DNA of 64,000 bases from Venturia oleaginea. Its lineage: Eukaryota; Ascomycota; Dothideomycetes; Venturiales; Venturiaceae. The notes under the pieces are model-generated. The model saw only the letters and a list, made by a program, of their open reading frames with translations. It was not told the origin of the DNA and made no database searches. This document shows positions 31,885-43,610 of the stretch, in pieces (the first letter of the stretch is position 1; each line of letters begins with the position of its first letter). The DNA is taken from the NCBI GenBank assembly GCA_013176395.1, contig JABMLP010000028.1, positions 372,001 through 436,000 of the forward strand, read 5' to 3'. A program made the position numbers and the translations under genes.

Positions 31885-31956
31885 ATTATAGTGTATACCG
31901 GGTGGTTCAACCATGATGTTACGGATACTGTCACGTGGAAAGTTTAGTGACATGTA

Positions 31957-33083
31957 ACGTAATTCACTAGCGAGCGGGCCACACCACCGAGCGGGCTACC
32001 GAACCGATCATCTCATCTTTGCAAGCCTCTACACCACCACCTCATGCCTTCTAAAGCCCAGCAAGAAGGCCGATTACTTCTTGCTCTTCAAGCCTATCAA
32101 AAAGGCCAAATCAAAACTATTTGCCAAGCTGCATTAGCTTATAATGTACCATACAGTACCCTCAAATATCGCCTCTCTGGACGCGTTGCACGCATCGAAA
32201 CGCGCGCAAACAGCCACAAACTTACTCCCACAGAGGAAGAAGTCTTAACTCAATGGATTATCTCAATGGATAATCGAGGCTATCCTGCTCGAGTCTCTGC
32301 AGTACAGAATGCGGCGAAATTACTGCTTCAACAACGCGTCGGTCCCTCAGCCTCAATCGGTATCAACTGGTCTGCCAGGTTCATCAAGCGACAGCCTACC
32401 CTGCAATCGAGATTCAATCGCAAGTACGATTATCAGCGTGCTCAATGCGAAGATCCAGAGCTTATCGGAGCCTGGTTTCGGCTTGTGAGTAATACAATTC
32501 AGAAATACGGCATTCAAGAGGAGGATATCTATAACTTCGATGAGACTGGCTTTGCAATGGGTATTGCAAGCACCTCACGCGTCGTTACTACCTCAGATCG
32601 ACGGGGCAAGCCACCTCAATTACAGCCAGGCGATCGGGAGTGGGTTACAGCAATTGAAGCGACTGTTGGCAGATGAGAATGAGAAATTGAGATCAGCGAA
32701 TGAGAGGCAAAAGAGGAAGAGAGCAGTCAAAAAAAAGCAGATCTCAAAGAAAATAACACTTACAGTTGCAGAGGCACAAGGCCTGATGGAGAATACTGTA
32801 CAGCAGCCTATACAGGCAAGAGTTGCTCCTATACAGCAAACAGTTGTTGCAACAGCCTCGTCATCAAGTAGTGCAAGTCAAGGGAATTGCTTTGGTTTAC
32901 CTAGTTGTTTTGTATGTAAGAGCTTTGACCATGCTGCGAGCGATTGCCCTAAATATCGATAATCTTCTGTATAATAGATAGTCTTGATTAATAAAGGCGT
33001 TGTGGTGGTGTAAGCTTGCAAAGATGAGATGATCGATTCGGTGGCCCGCTCGGTGGTGTGGCCCGCTCGCTAGTGAATTACGT
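31957..33083 (+). mobile_element. Internally deleted pogo/Fot1-type transposon
   Basis: The element starts ACGTAATTCACTAGCGAGCG and ends with the complement, CTAGTGAATTACGT. Inverted repeats of about 65 bp run to CATCTCATCTTTGC, and both ends abut TA (31955-31956 and 33084-33085). Each terminal repeat contains GAGCGGGC twice, the same architecture as the 14.7-kb element. Total length is 1.13 kb because the centre of the transposase gene is missing. Confidence 0.93.
32044..32962 (+). pseudogene. pogo-type transposase with the DDE core deleted
   Basis: The first part (to about 32655) has the helix-turn-helix (QEGRLLLALQAYQKGQIKTI), CENP-B-type domain and the first catalytic motif NFDETGFAMGI, and runs to REWVTAIE. 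The sequence then jumps to a C-terminal segment in another frame: LADENEKLRSANERQKRKR (coiled coil) and the zinc knuckle CFVCKSFDHAASDC. The region with the second and third catalytic Asp is gone. The product cannot be active, but the ends could be moved by a full-length copy elsewhere. Confidence 0.9.
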
Positions 33084-33113
33084 TATGGCGCGTTCCCTTT
33101 GTGATTAGTAAGT

Positions 33114-33437
33114 TGTTACACGGGATCGGAAGGATCATGTGAACGCTCGAGTCTTGGCAAAGCGACCGCTCGATTGCGAGCGCCACGAGCGCAGGATTTC
33201 TTAGGAGATGGATCTCTATATAACGGACGAGACTCTGCTCCCTCAGTGTCTCGTATCTTCACTCTCTAGTTACTTCGCTATTGCTTTTAGTTACTTAGCA
33301 CAATTCACGACTCTTATATCTTGCAAGCTTCGCTTCACTTGTTTGATACGATATTGTCGCCCCGGACCACTTGAACCCTACTGTATGGATTAGCCAAATC
33401 CAGCTATATTACTTTAAGCCATAGCCTCTGCGTAACA
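33114..33437 (+). repeat. Possible solo LTR
   Basis: A 324-bp segment begins TGTTACACGG and ends GCGTAACA, so its ends form the inverted pair TGTTAC/GTAACA. It contains a TATATAA box at about 33217 followed by a pyrimidine-rich initiator-like region. No matching 5-bp flanks are seen, so the call is tentative. Confidence 0.35.
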
Positions 33438-35578
33438 CATGAACGTCGTGATATCTGCTATATGTAAGCGAAAATTGATATCTCCAGGATCATGCTCATA
33501 CTGCCAGGTACATAACCAGGGGCTATCGGTCTAGATCTCCAAATGTGCATCGCGGTCCAATCTTCACGCCTATTCCTGGCTGCAGAATAATTGCCTTTCG
33601 GGGGGAGAGCGATCAGACACTTGACGGCTCGAATGTATTCGAGTTTCTCCGCATTTTTCAGTGACAGCCTATGATCGAGTCAGTCTACATGTTTAGAGAT
33701 AATGTTGAATAGCGACTACCATGATCTGCGAACGCGTGGATTTGTGCATTTCTTCGTTTCCGCAATGGCGGCTGCCATGCAGAACAACAAGAACAACAGG
33801 TACCGCATAATTAAGTCTGGTATGAAAGGTCGATCACGGTTGTGGCCAGCTCGAGATTTTACGAAGTTCGCTCTTTTGGGTGAAATATTCTGACCTCGTC
33901 CTTATTTCCCTTTATAAAGGCCCGATTTCGGAAATCGGCTGTATCAGCCTGGTCAAGCACAATCCTTGCACAAAAAAGGTCGGATCGTTGCTTGCCATCG
34001 TGTCGGAGTTCCCGTGCTTTCAAAATCCTGAAGCGAAGAGACGAAAGGCCGGTGCGTTTCTTGGCCGTGAGATTTTCCTCCCGCGCTTCTAGAACCCTGG
34101 AGATTGGACGTGAAGGAACTGTTATCAGTAAAAACAGTCGAGTTGCTCAGGGCCCTGGGAATCTTGTCGCCCCTTGCCCACCCATCAGATCGTGCCGTCG
34201 ACATAACTGATTGAACTGTCTTTATGGCAGGAATATAGAACTATACATCTATTCAAACCCATTAACCCCTTTGAAAAATCTGTACCAGCTCGATCTCATA
34301 TTATCAGTACATGCAATCTTTGACGTTGCAAACGTCACTTACCCTAGAGCTTGGTCCAGCTCATCATATAGCTAGATGGTGTCAGACAAAAGATGGTCCT
34401 CATGGTTTGGAAGCGCCTCGAGTAATGTTCGCTGCATATCAGCCGGTATGGCCGCTTCTGATGCTGTAAATGATGTCAGCAGGTTATGGTTCAATCCTAC
34501 CCGTGGTCTCAGCTCTCCGAAACAGGTCTCCTATACTTTCTAGAGTCTCATCTCTTGATGGGTCAATGGATTGCAAAAGGCTGTCCCATGGTATTTCCAT
34601 GGAAGACGTAAAAGGAGGAGCAATCACAAGGATTCAAGATCGACTCAATGAGATAAACCCTAATATACTCATCCGAGGCAAACACAATAGCTGTAGCCAC
34701 TATCGTCGTTTAAAGCTCCTTTTACGCCCTCTTTTCAGTCGAGACGCCTAATTAAGGATTTTGCTCCGCAGAAGTCGGAGCAAAGAGAGGGCCTGACGCT
34801 AAGCGTATCGGCAACGAGACCTCGCACCTAACGCATTAAACAGGTATCAAGCGGCAGATATACTTGAAATTAGAGCTAGTAACTCGGGAAAGAAGGTGAA
34901 TGCTCCATCGTGCAGAGATTCTTGACGAGCATCTTTCACCTCATTCTACTAAAGGTAGCGGGTCCCACGGCGACTCCCTGTTGAAGAGGCAAGGCTTCAG
35001 ATATGTGCGAAGCGAGAGACGCCGATGTAACGGGGCCCGCGGGGAGTTGGTGATTAGTATGGAGTGAGTGGAGGAGGTTGAAATTGGCAGAAAGGAGCCG
35101 TAATGGAAACCAGCCTCCTAACGGGACGAAGCGAACCACAGTCTTCTACACGATGATAAGAAAAAGTCAATTTCATAAACTCATCAAGTTGATAACGGCC
35201 CCTTGCAACTAGAAGAGTGATGGCTAATTGTTTTAAGTAATTTCACCCGACGTCCGCGTGACTAGTTTTTTTTGTTCTCTTTTTTGATACAACGTCTCCT
35301 GACAGCCTCATTGAAAGGGAATCGACCATGTTGTAATCTAACGTCCTATGGTGTGCCAACCACAAGGAACTCAGGGAATTGAGAGCATAGACCTGATAAT
35401 CAAGGGACTATTCCCCTAGGCATACTTCAGATCCGGGAGACATCAACAACCGGCAAGCAACGCAGGTGTCTGAAAGACTAGAAATCGTGTATTAAGATTT
35501 CATCTTCGGGCATAATCTCGCGCGTCAAGTGCTCCATCCTCTCCCAGTTACTTCCCAACCTCACCTAGTTTTGATACA
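33438..35578. other. Gene-free stretch, nothing recognised
   Basis: About 2.1 kb with only short, overlapping frames (longest 93 codons at 34470-34751) and no domain or repeat that I recognise. It lies between the transposon nest and the 3' end of the permease gene. Confidence 0.45.
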
Positions 35579-37574
35579 CTAAAACACAGCATGATAGATT
35601 CTCCTCCACATTGGTTTCGAAGCAAGATGAGCCTTGTACGCATTGATCCTCTCCCAATCAACCTCACGTCTACCACCATCAACATCAATCTTATCAAGTG
35701 TCAAAAAGCCTATATGGCGCCCCTTCCATATGTAGCCAACGACCCAGAAGACCATGACTACGGGCAAAGCAAGCATGACTTGGAAGAAACCTTCTGCAGA
35801 GTTGACGCCACCACCAAGGGGCCATATAGCTACGTAGAACTGGTTCAAAGTTAGAAGAAAAATGCTAGAAGAGAGGGAGATGAGAACGCACCTGAGCGAC
35901 CAAAACGAGGAAGATCATGAGAAGACCAACCCAAGAACCATACACGCCAAAGATAGCTTGGAAGGGGATTTCGTCAACAGTATGACCGTGATGCTTCCAA
36001 GCAGCGCGGAAGCGAATATGTGCAAGACAGATTGAACCCCAAGTAAAGAGTGCAGCTAGACCAGAAAGAGCTAACAGCCAGTCGAAGATCGTTTCTCCCG
36101 TAGCCGCCAAGTTCATGTAAGCTAGAAGACCGCAAACAATGATGGCGATGGTTGAGAAAAGTGGTCGACCAGAACGATCGATGTATGCAAAGATCTTTGG
36201 TGCGTAGCCTTGCTGTGCGAGGGCGGTGAGAGTGCGTGAGCCACCATAGACACCAGAGTTCCCAATGGAGATAACAGAGACGAGGATGACGACGTTCATG
36301 AAGGAGTCGAAGCCGACTAGATCAGCGTTGAATGCAGCGATGACGAAAGGAGAAGCGGCTGCGCCGGAGTTTCCGAGGAGGTTAGGATTATCGTAAGGAA
36401 CAAGAAGAGAAACGAACAAGAGGGAGAGGATGTAGAAGCTTATAGATGTTAACTTAGGTATTCACTATTTGGAAATGCAATAGCTTACAGAGTGATTCGC
36501 CAGAAGACTTGCTTGATGGCACCTGGAAGAGCCTTTGCTGGATTTTCTGCTTCGGCTGCGGCGAGACCGACAAGTTCTGTTCCAGAAAAGGCGAACGCTG
36601 CAGTAACAAAGACAGCGCAGACGCCCTTAAATCCATTGGCGAAAGCTCCTGGGTCGTAGAAGAGTCGGGCGCCATAGTACTCGTCATATGGTGTTCCTGG
36701 CTTTCCGCCACCGAGGACTAGGACAAGAGCGATGATCATGAAGATGACGATTGCTGCGAGTTTCAAGATCGAAGACCAGAACTCTTCTTCCGCGAAACCC
36801 AGAACACCGAAGATGTTAATGAGAATGATACCGAGCAAGAAGACTGCAGAACGTTGAGCTGAGTATTGCCGCATCGCACAGTTGGAGCTTACCAGTAATC
36901 CAGACAGCGACGCTCACTCCAGCGCCCCAGTATTCTACAGTGATAGCGGCGACAGTAAGTTCGAGAGGTAACACGACGGCCCATTGGAAGACATAATTCC
37001 ATCCCATGGCAAAGCCCCAGCTTGGATCAACGAAGCGTGTAGAGTAGGTATAGAAACCACCAGAGACAGGATACATGACAGCGAGTTCACCAAGAGCATA
37101 TACGACATTGAACATCATGATACCAATGATACCAAAATCGAGAAGCAAAGCACCGGGGCCCTTTTAGGTATGTCAGAAATTTCGATCAAAATGTAGATGA
37201 AATTGACCTACACCATTAGCAAGTGCAGAGCCGGAACCGACAAAAAGACCAGCTCCGATGGAGCCACCTATTTGCCTCGTCAGCCAAAGATACTGGAAAC
37301 AATATTCAGACCACTCACCAATAGCGATCATGTGTAAATGTCGAGGTTTCATGGTCTGATTGAGCTGATTGTGAGCATCATCTACAGTGCGCTGCTTGAA
37401 AGACTCCATGGTGCATCCGTTACGAGTCCAGAAGCTGAGCTCCCGATGTTTCTCGGCTGTAGCGTCTCCATTATATCTAGGTAGATCGCTCCCACTATGA
37501 TCAGATGCGCGTAGTTGGGGTTCGGCGTCAAACGCAAACTTCTCAGTGAAGTCTGGTTGAGCAATGGCTGCCAT
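35579..37574 (-). CDS. Amino-acid permease (YAT/APC superfamily)
   Basis: I infer six exons with short GT-AG introns. Exon 1 is 37574-37319 and the last exon ends in AF-stop at 35579. The hydrophilic N-terminus runs to TMKPRHLHMIAIGGSIGAGLFVGSG, the TM1 signature of fungal amino-acid permeases. Next come GELAVMYPVSGGFYTYSTRF, VDPSWGFAMGWNYVFQW and AFAFSGTELVGLAAAEAENP, all family landmarks for substrate binding and TM3-TM6. SVISIGNSGVYGGSRTLTALAQ (TM8) and a final cytoplasmic tail with DKIDVDGGRREVDWERI complete it. About 12 membrane segments are present. The family imports amino acids with protons at the plasma membrane, and specificity cannot be assigned. Confidence 0.9.
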
Positions 37575-39390
37575 GATGGAGCAATGTGAAGTCCAATGCT
37601 AGATGTGGAAAGGAAAGAAGTGGGGAGAGATCTGCAGGTCAAAACGAAAGACGTCTACACGTCTACAACAGCAACAAGAAGGAAAATGATGATCATGGCA
37701 CCTCTTATAGAAATCCCGTAGAACAACAAAGGAAGGCGGGAAGAACGATCTCCACCCGCACCTACCTGATGGAAATACAGTTTCTAGTGGTAACCTAGCT
37801 CAGATCAAGAACATTGTCCGTCCACCTGCGGGCGCCATAATCATCACGGACATTGGCGGGCAAGAGATTCTATCATGTGTTGATGCCATGTCTCTTGGTC
37901 TTGAAGTTCTCCCGTTCACGGATCCGGAATACGGAAGACGAGCGTGGTAGCGAGCGTGGCAAGGCGTGGCATACAGCAAGCTACGCTTGGCCTCTCCTGG
38001 GCGGAAGGGCGGAATTGACGCATAGATCAACAACTGCCATCGATAAGGAAGGTGGTGATGTGGCGCCGATAAGCTTGATAGTGAGCGTCCATACCGTTGG
38101 GACTGTCGGCCGGTTCTGGTGCCGTTCTAATGTCGTTGTTGATGGTGCTGGATTGAGGTGTGGAAAGCGATGGATGAGGCCAAGCAAGAGGGGTTACATC
38201 CTATCATTTGGCGACGAGCAGTGAAAGACCTATCAGCTCATTGGTACGCGATGGAAGCAGTCTGAGACTAGAGGAGGAGACGGGGATTCCCGTATCCCTC
38301 ATAGTTGCTAGGAGGTTTGGCCGTTGTCTTGTCTTGTCTTGTCTTGCGGAAGTTCTTTGCGGGGAGCTAGAGGCTGCCAATTTATTAGCCGTCAGTTCTA
38401 GCCTAACTAGGTCTAGATCCAGATTACTAAGGAGAGAGGATCACGTGCTCTACTCACCCTCCATTAATCTGCATCTCGTGGATGTGAGGGAGTAATTCTT
38501 CTCTCCAATTCACGAGAATGAGGAAGGATTGCTTTGTGCAATGATGAATCCATGCGTCTGGAAGAAAATACTTGCTACGTCAGTCATATGACTTGCTTAC
38601 CAAAGGCGATCACCCATTTCGATGGTTCGTAAAGAGCGCGATGGTCTATGAAATGATCATCGCGTTTCATACCCCTAATCTGTCAGTCCAACTGACGAGC
38701 TCCCCCCAGCCAGAGCGAATATTGAACTGCCAGTTGTTCAGTCAGGTCTAGATAATGACTTCATCAGTCAGGCAGTTCACGTTTATACCACAGCTAGGCC
38801 CTCGGTTGGCCAGCTGTAGTTAAGATCCTCCTTATAGTCCTAATAATAACCCAATCCAGGGGGCCTGATTATTGCATTCCCAACATCTTATCTAATCTAC
38901 CCATATCTAAGCCTAATCGGGATAGTTATACATATCCAGTATCTCTAGGCCCTGTAAGTTCAACTGTCAATCCACCAATCAATTTAGAAGGATTGGTTAG
39001 TCAGTTAGTCAGGTTGCGCGTGGTTGGTCAATGGGTCCGCACAATTGGCCGAATCGGTTAGAATAACTATCTGTCGAACGCCCTGTCTATGATTAAGACT
39101 TCAGCACAACTCGAGAGCCTTGAGTAGAGCTGGACCACCTCTTCTTCTTCTTCTGTGAAGAGGACGATGCTCGGTAAGTCGGGGACTCGGGATACTCGAA
39201 TTGCTATACTATTAGCAGATCAATACACACCTCCGCACAAATTTTATAATAAACAAATTACAGCAGGGTTGCCGAGTCCACGTCCTTTGAACCGGACAAA
39301 ACAGTGGAAGAAAGAATATAATAAGGTATGATAAGAGGCCATCGCTCCACCCTAGATTCCATTTCAAAACCTCGCAGACATTCACGAACA
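37575..39390. other. Divergent intergenic region, no large gene seen
   Basis: The stretch holds a CTTGT pentamer repeat at about 38328-38346. A GTCAGT-CCA-ACTGAC hairpin lies near 38682-38697. Open frames at 37.8-38.5 kb mirror each other on both strands and have no domains. The promoters of the permease and of the small secreted protein must lie at the two ends. Confidence 0.45.
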
Positions 39391-39754
39391 ATGAAGCCCT
39401 CCGCAGCAATCCTCCTCCTCTCCTCCTTCGCGAGTTACGTATCAGCAGACTACTACAAAGGAGTAAAGTTACCCTCCTACCTTACTAGACCACGAAACCA
39501 GAATACCTAAATCAAGTACAGTACTGCCGAGTAAGACACTGGGAATATGGCGGCTGCGAGTTGAGATTATACTCAGAGCCGTCGCTCAAGTTCCAAGTCA
39601 TGGACAGAGCGGATTGCGTTCAGGTAAAGCTTCCCCTTCCTCTCCTTACAGATTCTTGAGAATGACGTGTAGAATGCAGCGAAACCCATGTACAAAAGAA
39701 GGCAATTGGTGTTACATTCGGGGAAGACACGTGGGGTTGGCGGATTGTAGATAA
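39391..39754 (+). CDS. Six-cysteine small secreted protein (82 aa), effector- or defensin-like
   Basis: I infer three exons, 39391-39462, 39522-39623 and 39680-39754, all phase 0. Their introns are 59 and 56 bp with GTAAAG donors and CAG acceptors. The signal peptide MKPSAAILLLSSFASYVSA is followed by DYYKG, YCRVRHWEYGGCELRLYS, VMDRADCVQ and RNPCTKEGNWCYI; the C-terminus is LADCR. The mature part of about 63 residues has six cysteines, enough for three disulfides. Only one splice combination keeps all six cysteines and a single stop, which supports the model. No family is recognised. An effector or antimicrobial role is inferred from size, secretion and cysteine density. Confidence 0.6.
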
Positions 39755-40372
39755 GTGCTCCTTTTTGGGGGTACATGGTTTAGTGGTGTGCGCTGTAATC
39801 TTTTCACTTTTTGGGCACTCAAAGATGGGTTCTTGATGGCTCGCGGTACAAGTATCTGGTTGCTACGATATTGTGCAAGTTGAAGAAGTGGATGCGCAAG
39901 ATGAGGATGGCCTTTGACTTCATTTTTTGCCGACAATTTCGCAGAATACCCTATATTTCGTAGCATCGCCTGGTCTATACATCAGAATGGAACTTTTGTC
40001 TCCTCAAGGAAGATCTGTTCTTCGAGACGTCTCCACCAATGATACGGGTGTCCTTCACAAAGTCAGATGATGTTGAGTGAAGATCTTGTTCACTTTTGAA
40101 ACGGTGCGACTGACCCGAACACGGAGCCAGCGATATCAAAGACATGGAAATCTGCAGACAGTGTGCAAAGGCTTCGGCTACAAGGCTGCCACTCACGCTT
40201 TAAGTCGTCAGGCTTGCTGAGGACTCGAAAGGAGACAAAACCGGCTCAAATACATGAGACCTTGTAACCACGCTACTCCTCGAAAGTGTTGTATTGCGAA
40301 ATGGTTAAGAACTGATTCGAGATAGAGGAGTGAGATGCAGTTAATTTCGAGATATCATACTTACATAAAAAC
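39755..40372. other. Intergenic region, nothing recognised
   Basis: Only short frames without domains are present. This is the 3' side of both the small secreted protein and the following minus-strand genes. Confidence 0.45.
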
Positions 40373-40810
40373 TCACCATCCATCTTCTACGACCAACTGC
40401 TCCTCCCCGCCCTCCGGTGAAACCAAGTCCGGGTCAGGTCCAACATAACGAAGGGGAAAATACAAATGTTCCGTTGACTCCCGCTGAAAAATACTGCCAC
40501 CTTCCAAACTAATCTCATCGTCCCCCATGTCCTCAAACGCCGTGTACAAATTATCAAATTTATCCCTGTTGACGCGGATTTCTCTCAAAAGAGCCTCCTC
40601 AATGGTCGGCCGCCTGTCTGGATAATACTCCAAGCACTGAGCAATGCTTCTTTGTATGGTTTCGAATAGCCTCCGTCGAATGGCATAAAGTGGCAACCAG
40701 ATGTGGATTTGGAAACGGACCCCCATACGCGACCACACGTCATGTATCCATGGAAGACAAGAGCAATCCATTATCCTTTTCAGCATTGTGAAAGAAGCAT
40801 GAATTCTCAC
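40373..40810 (-). pseudogene. Possible protein-kinase C-lobe tail fragment
   Basis: The minus-strand frame overlaps the end of the glycosyltransferase gene. Its middle part, LFETIQRSIAQCLEYYPDRRPTIEEALLREI, resembles kinase subdomain XI, where CL.YDP..RPT.EE precedes the C-terminal helix. There is no ATP-binding or catalytic segment upstream, so it would be a relic or a mis-read frame. The acidic tail ENLYTAFEDMGDDEIS-like part is unassigned. Confidence 0.3.
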
Positions 40811-41864
40811 CCCCTACCCACCCAGTCTTCAACCACTTCCTCTGCCAATACCCTTCCATCATCCCCTGCATCCGCCACCACATCTCAACAACCTTCCTAT
40901 CAATCCATCCCTTATTATCCTCCCTCCAAAACTTATCGTGAAGACTCGCGCATCCACCCTTTACATCTCCCACATTGGGCCAATTGGCATTCCATTTCCC
41001 CATCGGAAACGCCGTCCATGGCATCGGTCCATCCCTTCGGTGCGCATAGGTAAGCATGGCCTGCTCCATGAATCCTGCATCGAAACGGCCCGGGAGCTCC
41101 ATGAGAGAACGGTAGTAAGTGAAGAGTGTAAGATCGGGACGGGCCATCCAGAAACCGCCGTTGATGTCGTTTCCTTCTTTGGGTGGGAAGGGGTGTGTTC
41201 CGCCTCCTGTGTCTGAGACGCCTGTGAATAGGTAGGAGCGGGGTAGTGGTGCTTCGTCTGGCATTATCATGGTTGCGTCGTCGATTGTGCTGCGTACTAG
41301 TTGGGCAGATGGTTCCTCCCATATTCCGTCCATTGATTTTGTGAGGAGCATGTCTGTGTCCATGTAGAGGATTCGATCGTATTCTGTCATTTCGAACAGG
41401 CGGATTTTGCAAAATTGGTCTTGATATCGGTCGGATACTGGTTTTAAAGTGTTGTTTATTGGTCGTAAAAGCTCGACTGGGACAATTGTTGCGCCTTCAT
41501 CTGCCAGGACCTGTCTCTTGTACTCGGAGATGTGTGGTGGAACCAAGATCAGCAGCGGGATATCCAATTTCGTTCGCGTCTCTGGGTGGTGGAGCATTTG
41601 GTATGTGAGGACTCGGGCCGCGGTGAAGTAATCATCCTGCACGGTATCGTTCTCTACTCTTGACGAGAAGAATGTCGCATATGCCCTTTTCTGCCTTGGT
41701 AGAACTCCTTCGCCTTCCATCGGGTATATCGTGTGCGTAGGACGAGAACCATAGTAAAATGTGTAGACGAAAGAAGAGAGGAGGAAGAAAAGAACTACGG
41801 CGAAACCGATGATACGACATGCCGATTGCGAAGCATTTTGAATCATGCTTGGCCGGAGCGTCAT
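40740..41864 (-). CDS. Golgi-type glycosyltransferase family 8-like protein
   Basis: An intronless gene of 374 codons. It is a type II membrane protein: a short basic N-terminus (MTLRPSMIQNASQSACR), one membrane anchor (IIGFAVVLFFLLSSFVYTFYY, residues about 18-38) and a lumenal catalytic domain. The metal-binding DxD is in EYDRILYMDTDMLL. RAYATFFSSRVENDTVQDDYFTAARVL, NGGFWMARPDLTLF and the C-terminal FFHNAEK segment fit the glycogenin/GNT1-like GT8 group of fungi. It probably transfers a sugar to glycoproteins or glycolipids in the Golgi; donor and acceptor are not predictable. Neighbours give no pathway hint. Confidence 0.82.
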   Translation of the reverse strand: MTLRPSMIQNASQSACRIIGFAVVLFFLLSSFVYTFYYGSRPTHTIYPMEGEGVLPRQKRAYATFFSSRVENDTVQDDYFTAARVLTYQMLHHPETRTKLDIPLLILVPPHISEYKRQVLADEGATIVPVELLRPINNTLKPVSDRYQDQFCKIRLFEMTEYDRILYMDTDMLLTKSMDGIWEEPSAQLVRSTIDDATMIMPDEAPLPRSYLFTGVSDTGGGTHPFPPKEGNDINGGFWMARPDLTLFTYYRSLMELPGRFDAGFMEQAMLTYAHRRDGPMPWTAFPMGKWNANWPNVGDVKGGCASLHDKFWREDNKGWIDRKVVEMWWRMQGMMEGYWQRKWLKTGWVGGENSCFFHNAEKDNGLLLSSMDT

Positions 41865-41928
41865 ATTGAAGAAGCGTACGATGGAGAGGGGAGAGGAAGT
41901 ACCTGAGAGAGCTTGTTGGATTATAATT

Positions 41929-41964
41929 GAGCGAGGAGCTTGCGACGAAGCTCAATTAAAATCC
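41929..41964. repeat. Dispersed hairpin motif, copy 1
   Basis: TGAGCGAGGAGCTTGCGACG is followed by AAGCTCAATTAAAATCC. GAGCTT and AAGCTC pair around the loop GCGACG. A second copy lies at 42557, and both are followed by a CATGTGA or CACGTGA box. Confidence 0.8.
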
Positions 41965-42556
41965 ATCATGTGACCTTGTGATCCTAGCGTAGCTCAGAGG
42001 GATGAGAAATGGCCGGAGATGGACTAGGGAGCTACTGGGCACACAGGTAGCACGGATCCCGGAATGTTTGTGACAGGCCGATACCTCGCATCTCGAGCAC
42101 CGTTATTTGACGTTAGACCGGGCGCGTGTCAACGAGCGGATGTTCGAGACGCCAGAGCAAAAGCAATGAGCAATAGGCACAGCACGTGTTAGCCTGTGAG
42201 GAGTGGGGAGATGCGTGGAGTGTAGACGAGCGCGCGGCCCATGACACTCAGCCTTTCAGGTGCTCGCTTCCTGATACGTGCGACATGCATGTGTGGCGTG
42301 TCATAGGATTCTCTTCCTGTGTCGCCACCACATTTGGTTGTTCGTGAGCGAGTGTACGCGCGACGAATACCTGTTTCGGCCCGTCGGTACTCATAAAGCT
42401 CCAATCAATTCTTGTTACACGAAGCACCCAACGCCAGATAGAATCTCATCGAGTCCGGAAAGAGCTGGAGATGCGAGGATATGAGTATTGGGTAGATGTT
42501 GGGGGTGGGGGTGGGGGAGAAACAACAGACGCGCGCGGGGAGTAAGAATGTTCAGA

Positions 42557-42594
42557 TGAGCGAGGAGCTTGCGACGAAGCTCTATTGAAATCCG
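42557..42594. repeat. Dispersed hairpin motif, copy 2
   Basis: TGAGCGAGGAGCTTGCGACG followed by AAGCTCTATTGAAATCC, nearly identical to the copy at 41929-41964 with two differences, about 620 bp away. Confidence 0.8.
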
Positions 42595-43208
42595 GATCCT
42601 CTTCTTCACGTGATTTAGTTTTGTGGGAGTGGGCTATTTGCGATTTAGCGCGCTTTTGGCGGCCGGGGTTGATTAGACGACAGGGATTAGTACCGCAAAA
42701 ACGATGTTTCGAACAAATGATTTGGCTGAGATTGATCTTGGCATATTATAAACCATAAGCAAGCTACACCGGAGAGGACTGAACGTAAACTAAGTCGCAA
42801 CGCCAGATCAAATAACCACTACCATCTCCACCTTATACAAAATTACCCTCAGCAGCCTTGGACAACCCACTCGCGCAACTCGCTCCCTTGACCACAATGC
42901 TCTTCCCATCAACGGCAGTAACCTTCACATCAACAGAATCAACCCCAAACCCATCACTCTTCTCAAAGTAGTTGTAATCTTTACGAGTGGTCGGTTGCCA
43001 CGTACTTCCACCATCCGTACTGACTTCCAAGTTCGAAACAGCAAGGTTTGAGTTGATGACCTGCATCGAGAACCAACTCTTCGAGCTGCCGGATTTGGTT
43101 CGAACGGTCAGAGGAGAAGAGATACCACAGGGGATCACCTCGTAGGTTATAGGGATGATGCCATCGGTGGGGTTTCCGACTGAGCCGAAGGCGTCTTGGT
43201 AAAGGTCT

Positions 43209-43416
43209 TGTTAGATGATACAGCCGCTGTTGGATGATACCACAATTTCAGTTAGCCGCGAAGTGGATATCGGTGGCATACAGCCGTCGGAATCATGTAC
43301 CCGTCTTTTGATTTCAAAGCAATCACATCTGTATAACTATCGCTCGGTCACCGGTTCATTATGAACCTCATGCAATCCTTAATCCTCCTCATCTTTTCAC
43401 TGTGTATCATTCAAGA
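43209..43416 (+). repeat. Left LTR of mini-Copia
   Basis: A 208-bp LTR, apparently identical to 44878-45085. Identity implies very recent insertion. Confidence 0.92.
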
Positions 43417-43610
43417 GTTATGAGCCCGGCTTGCCTACCCTCGTAAACACACCTTACCCTTTCTGGTTTCACCGCCGTGTATTGATACAACCCCCTCTAT
43501 CAAACCCCATACACGCTAGTCCCATTAAGCCCATCTTTCAGTGTTTACAACGATTCTGCCATCGATCCAACATCCTCTCGGAATATACGAAAAGATCCCC
43601 GCCCACCACC

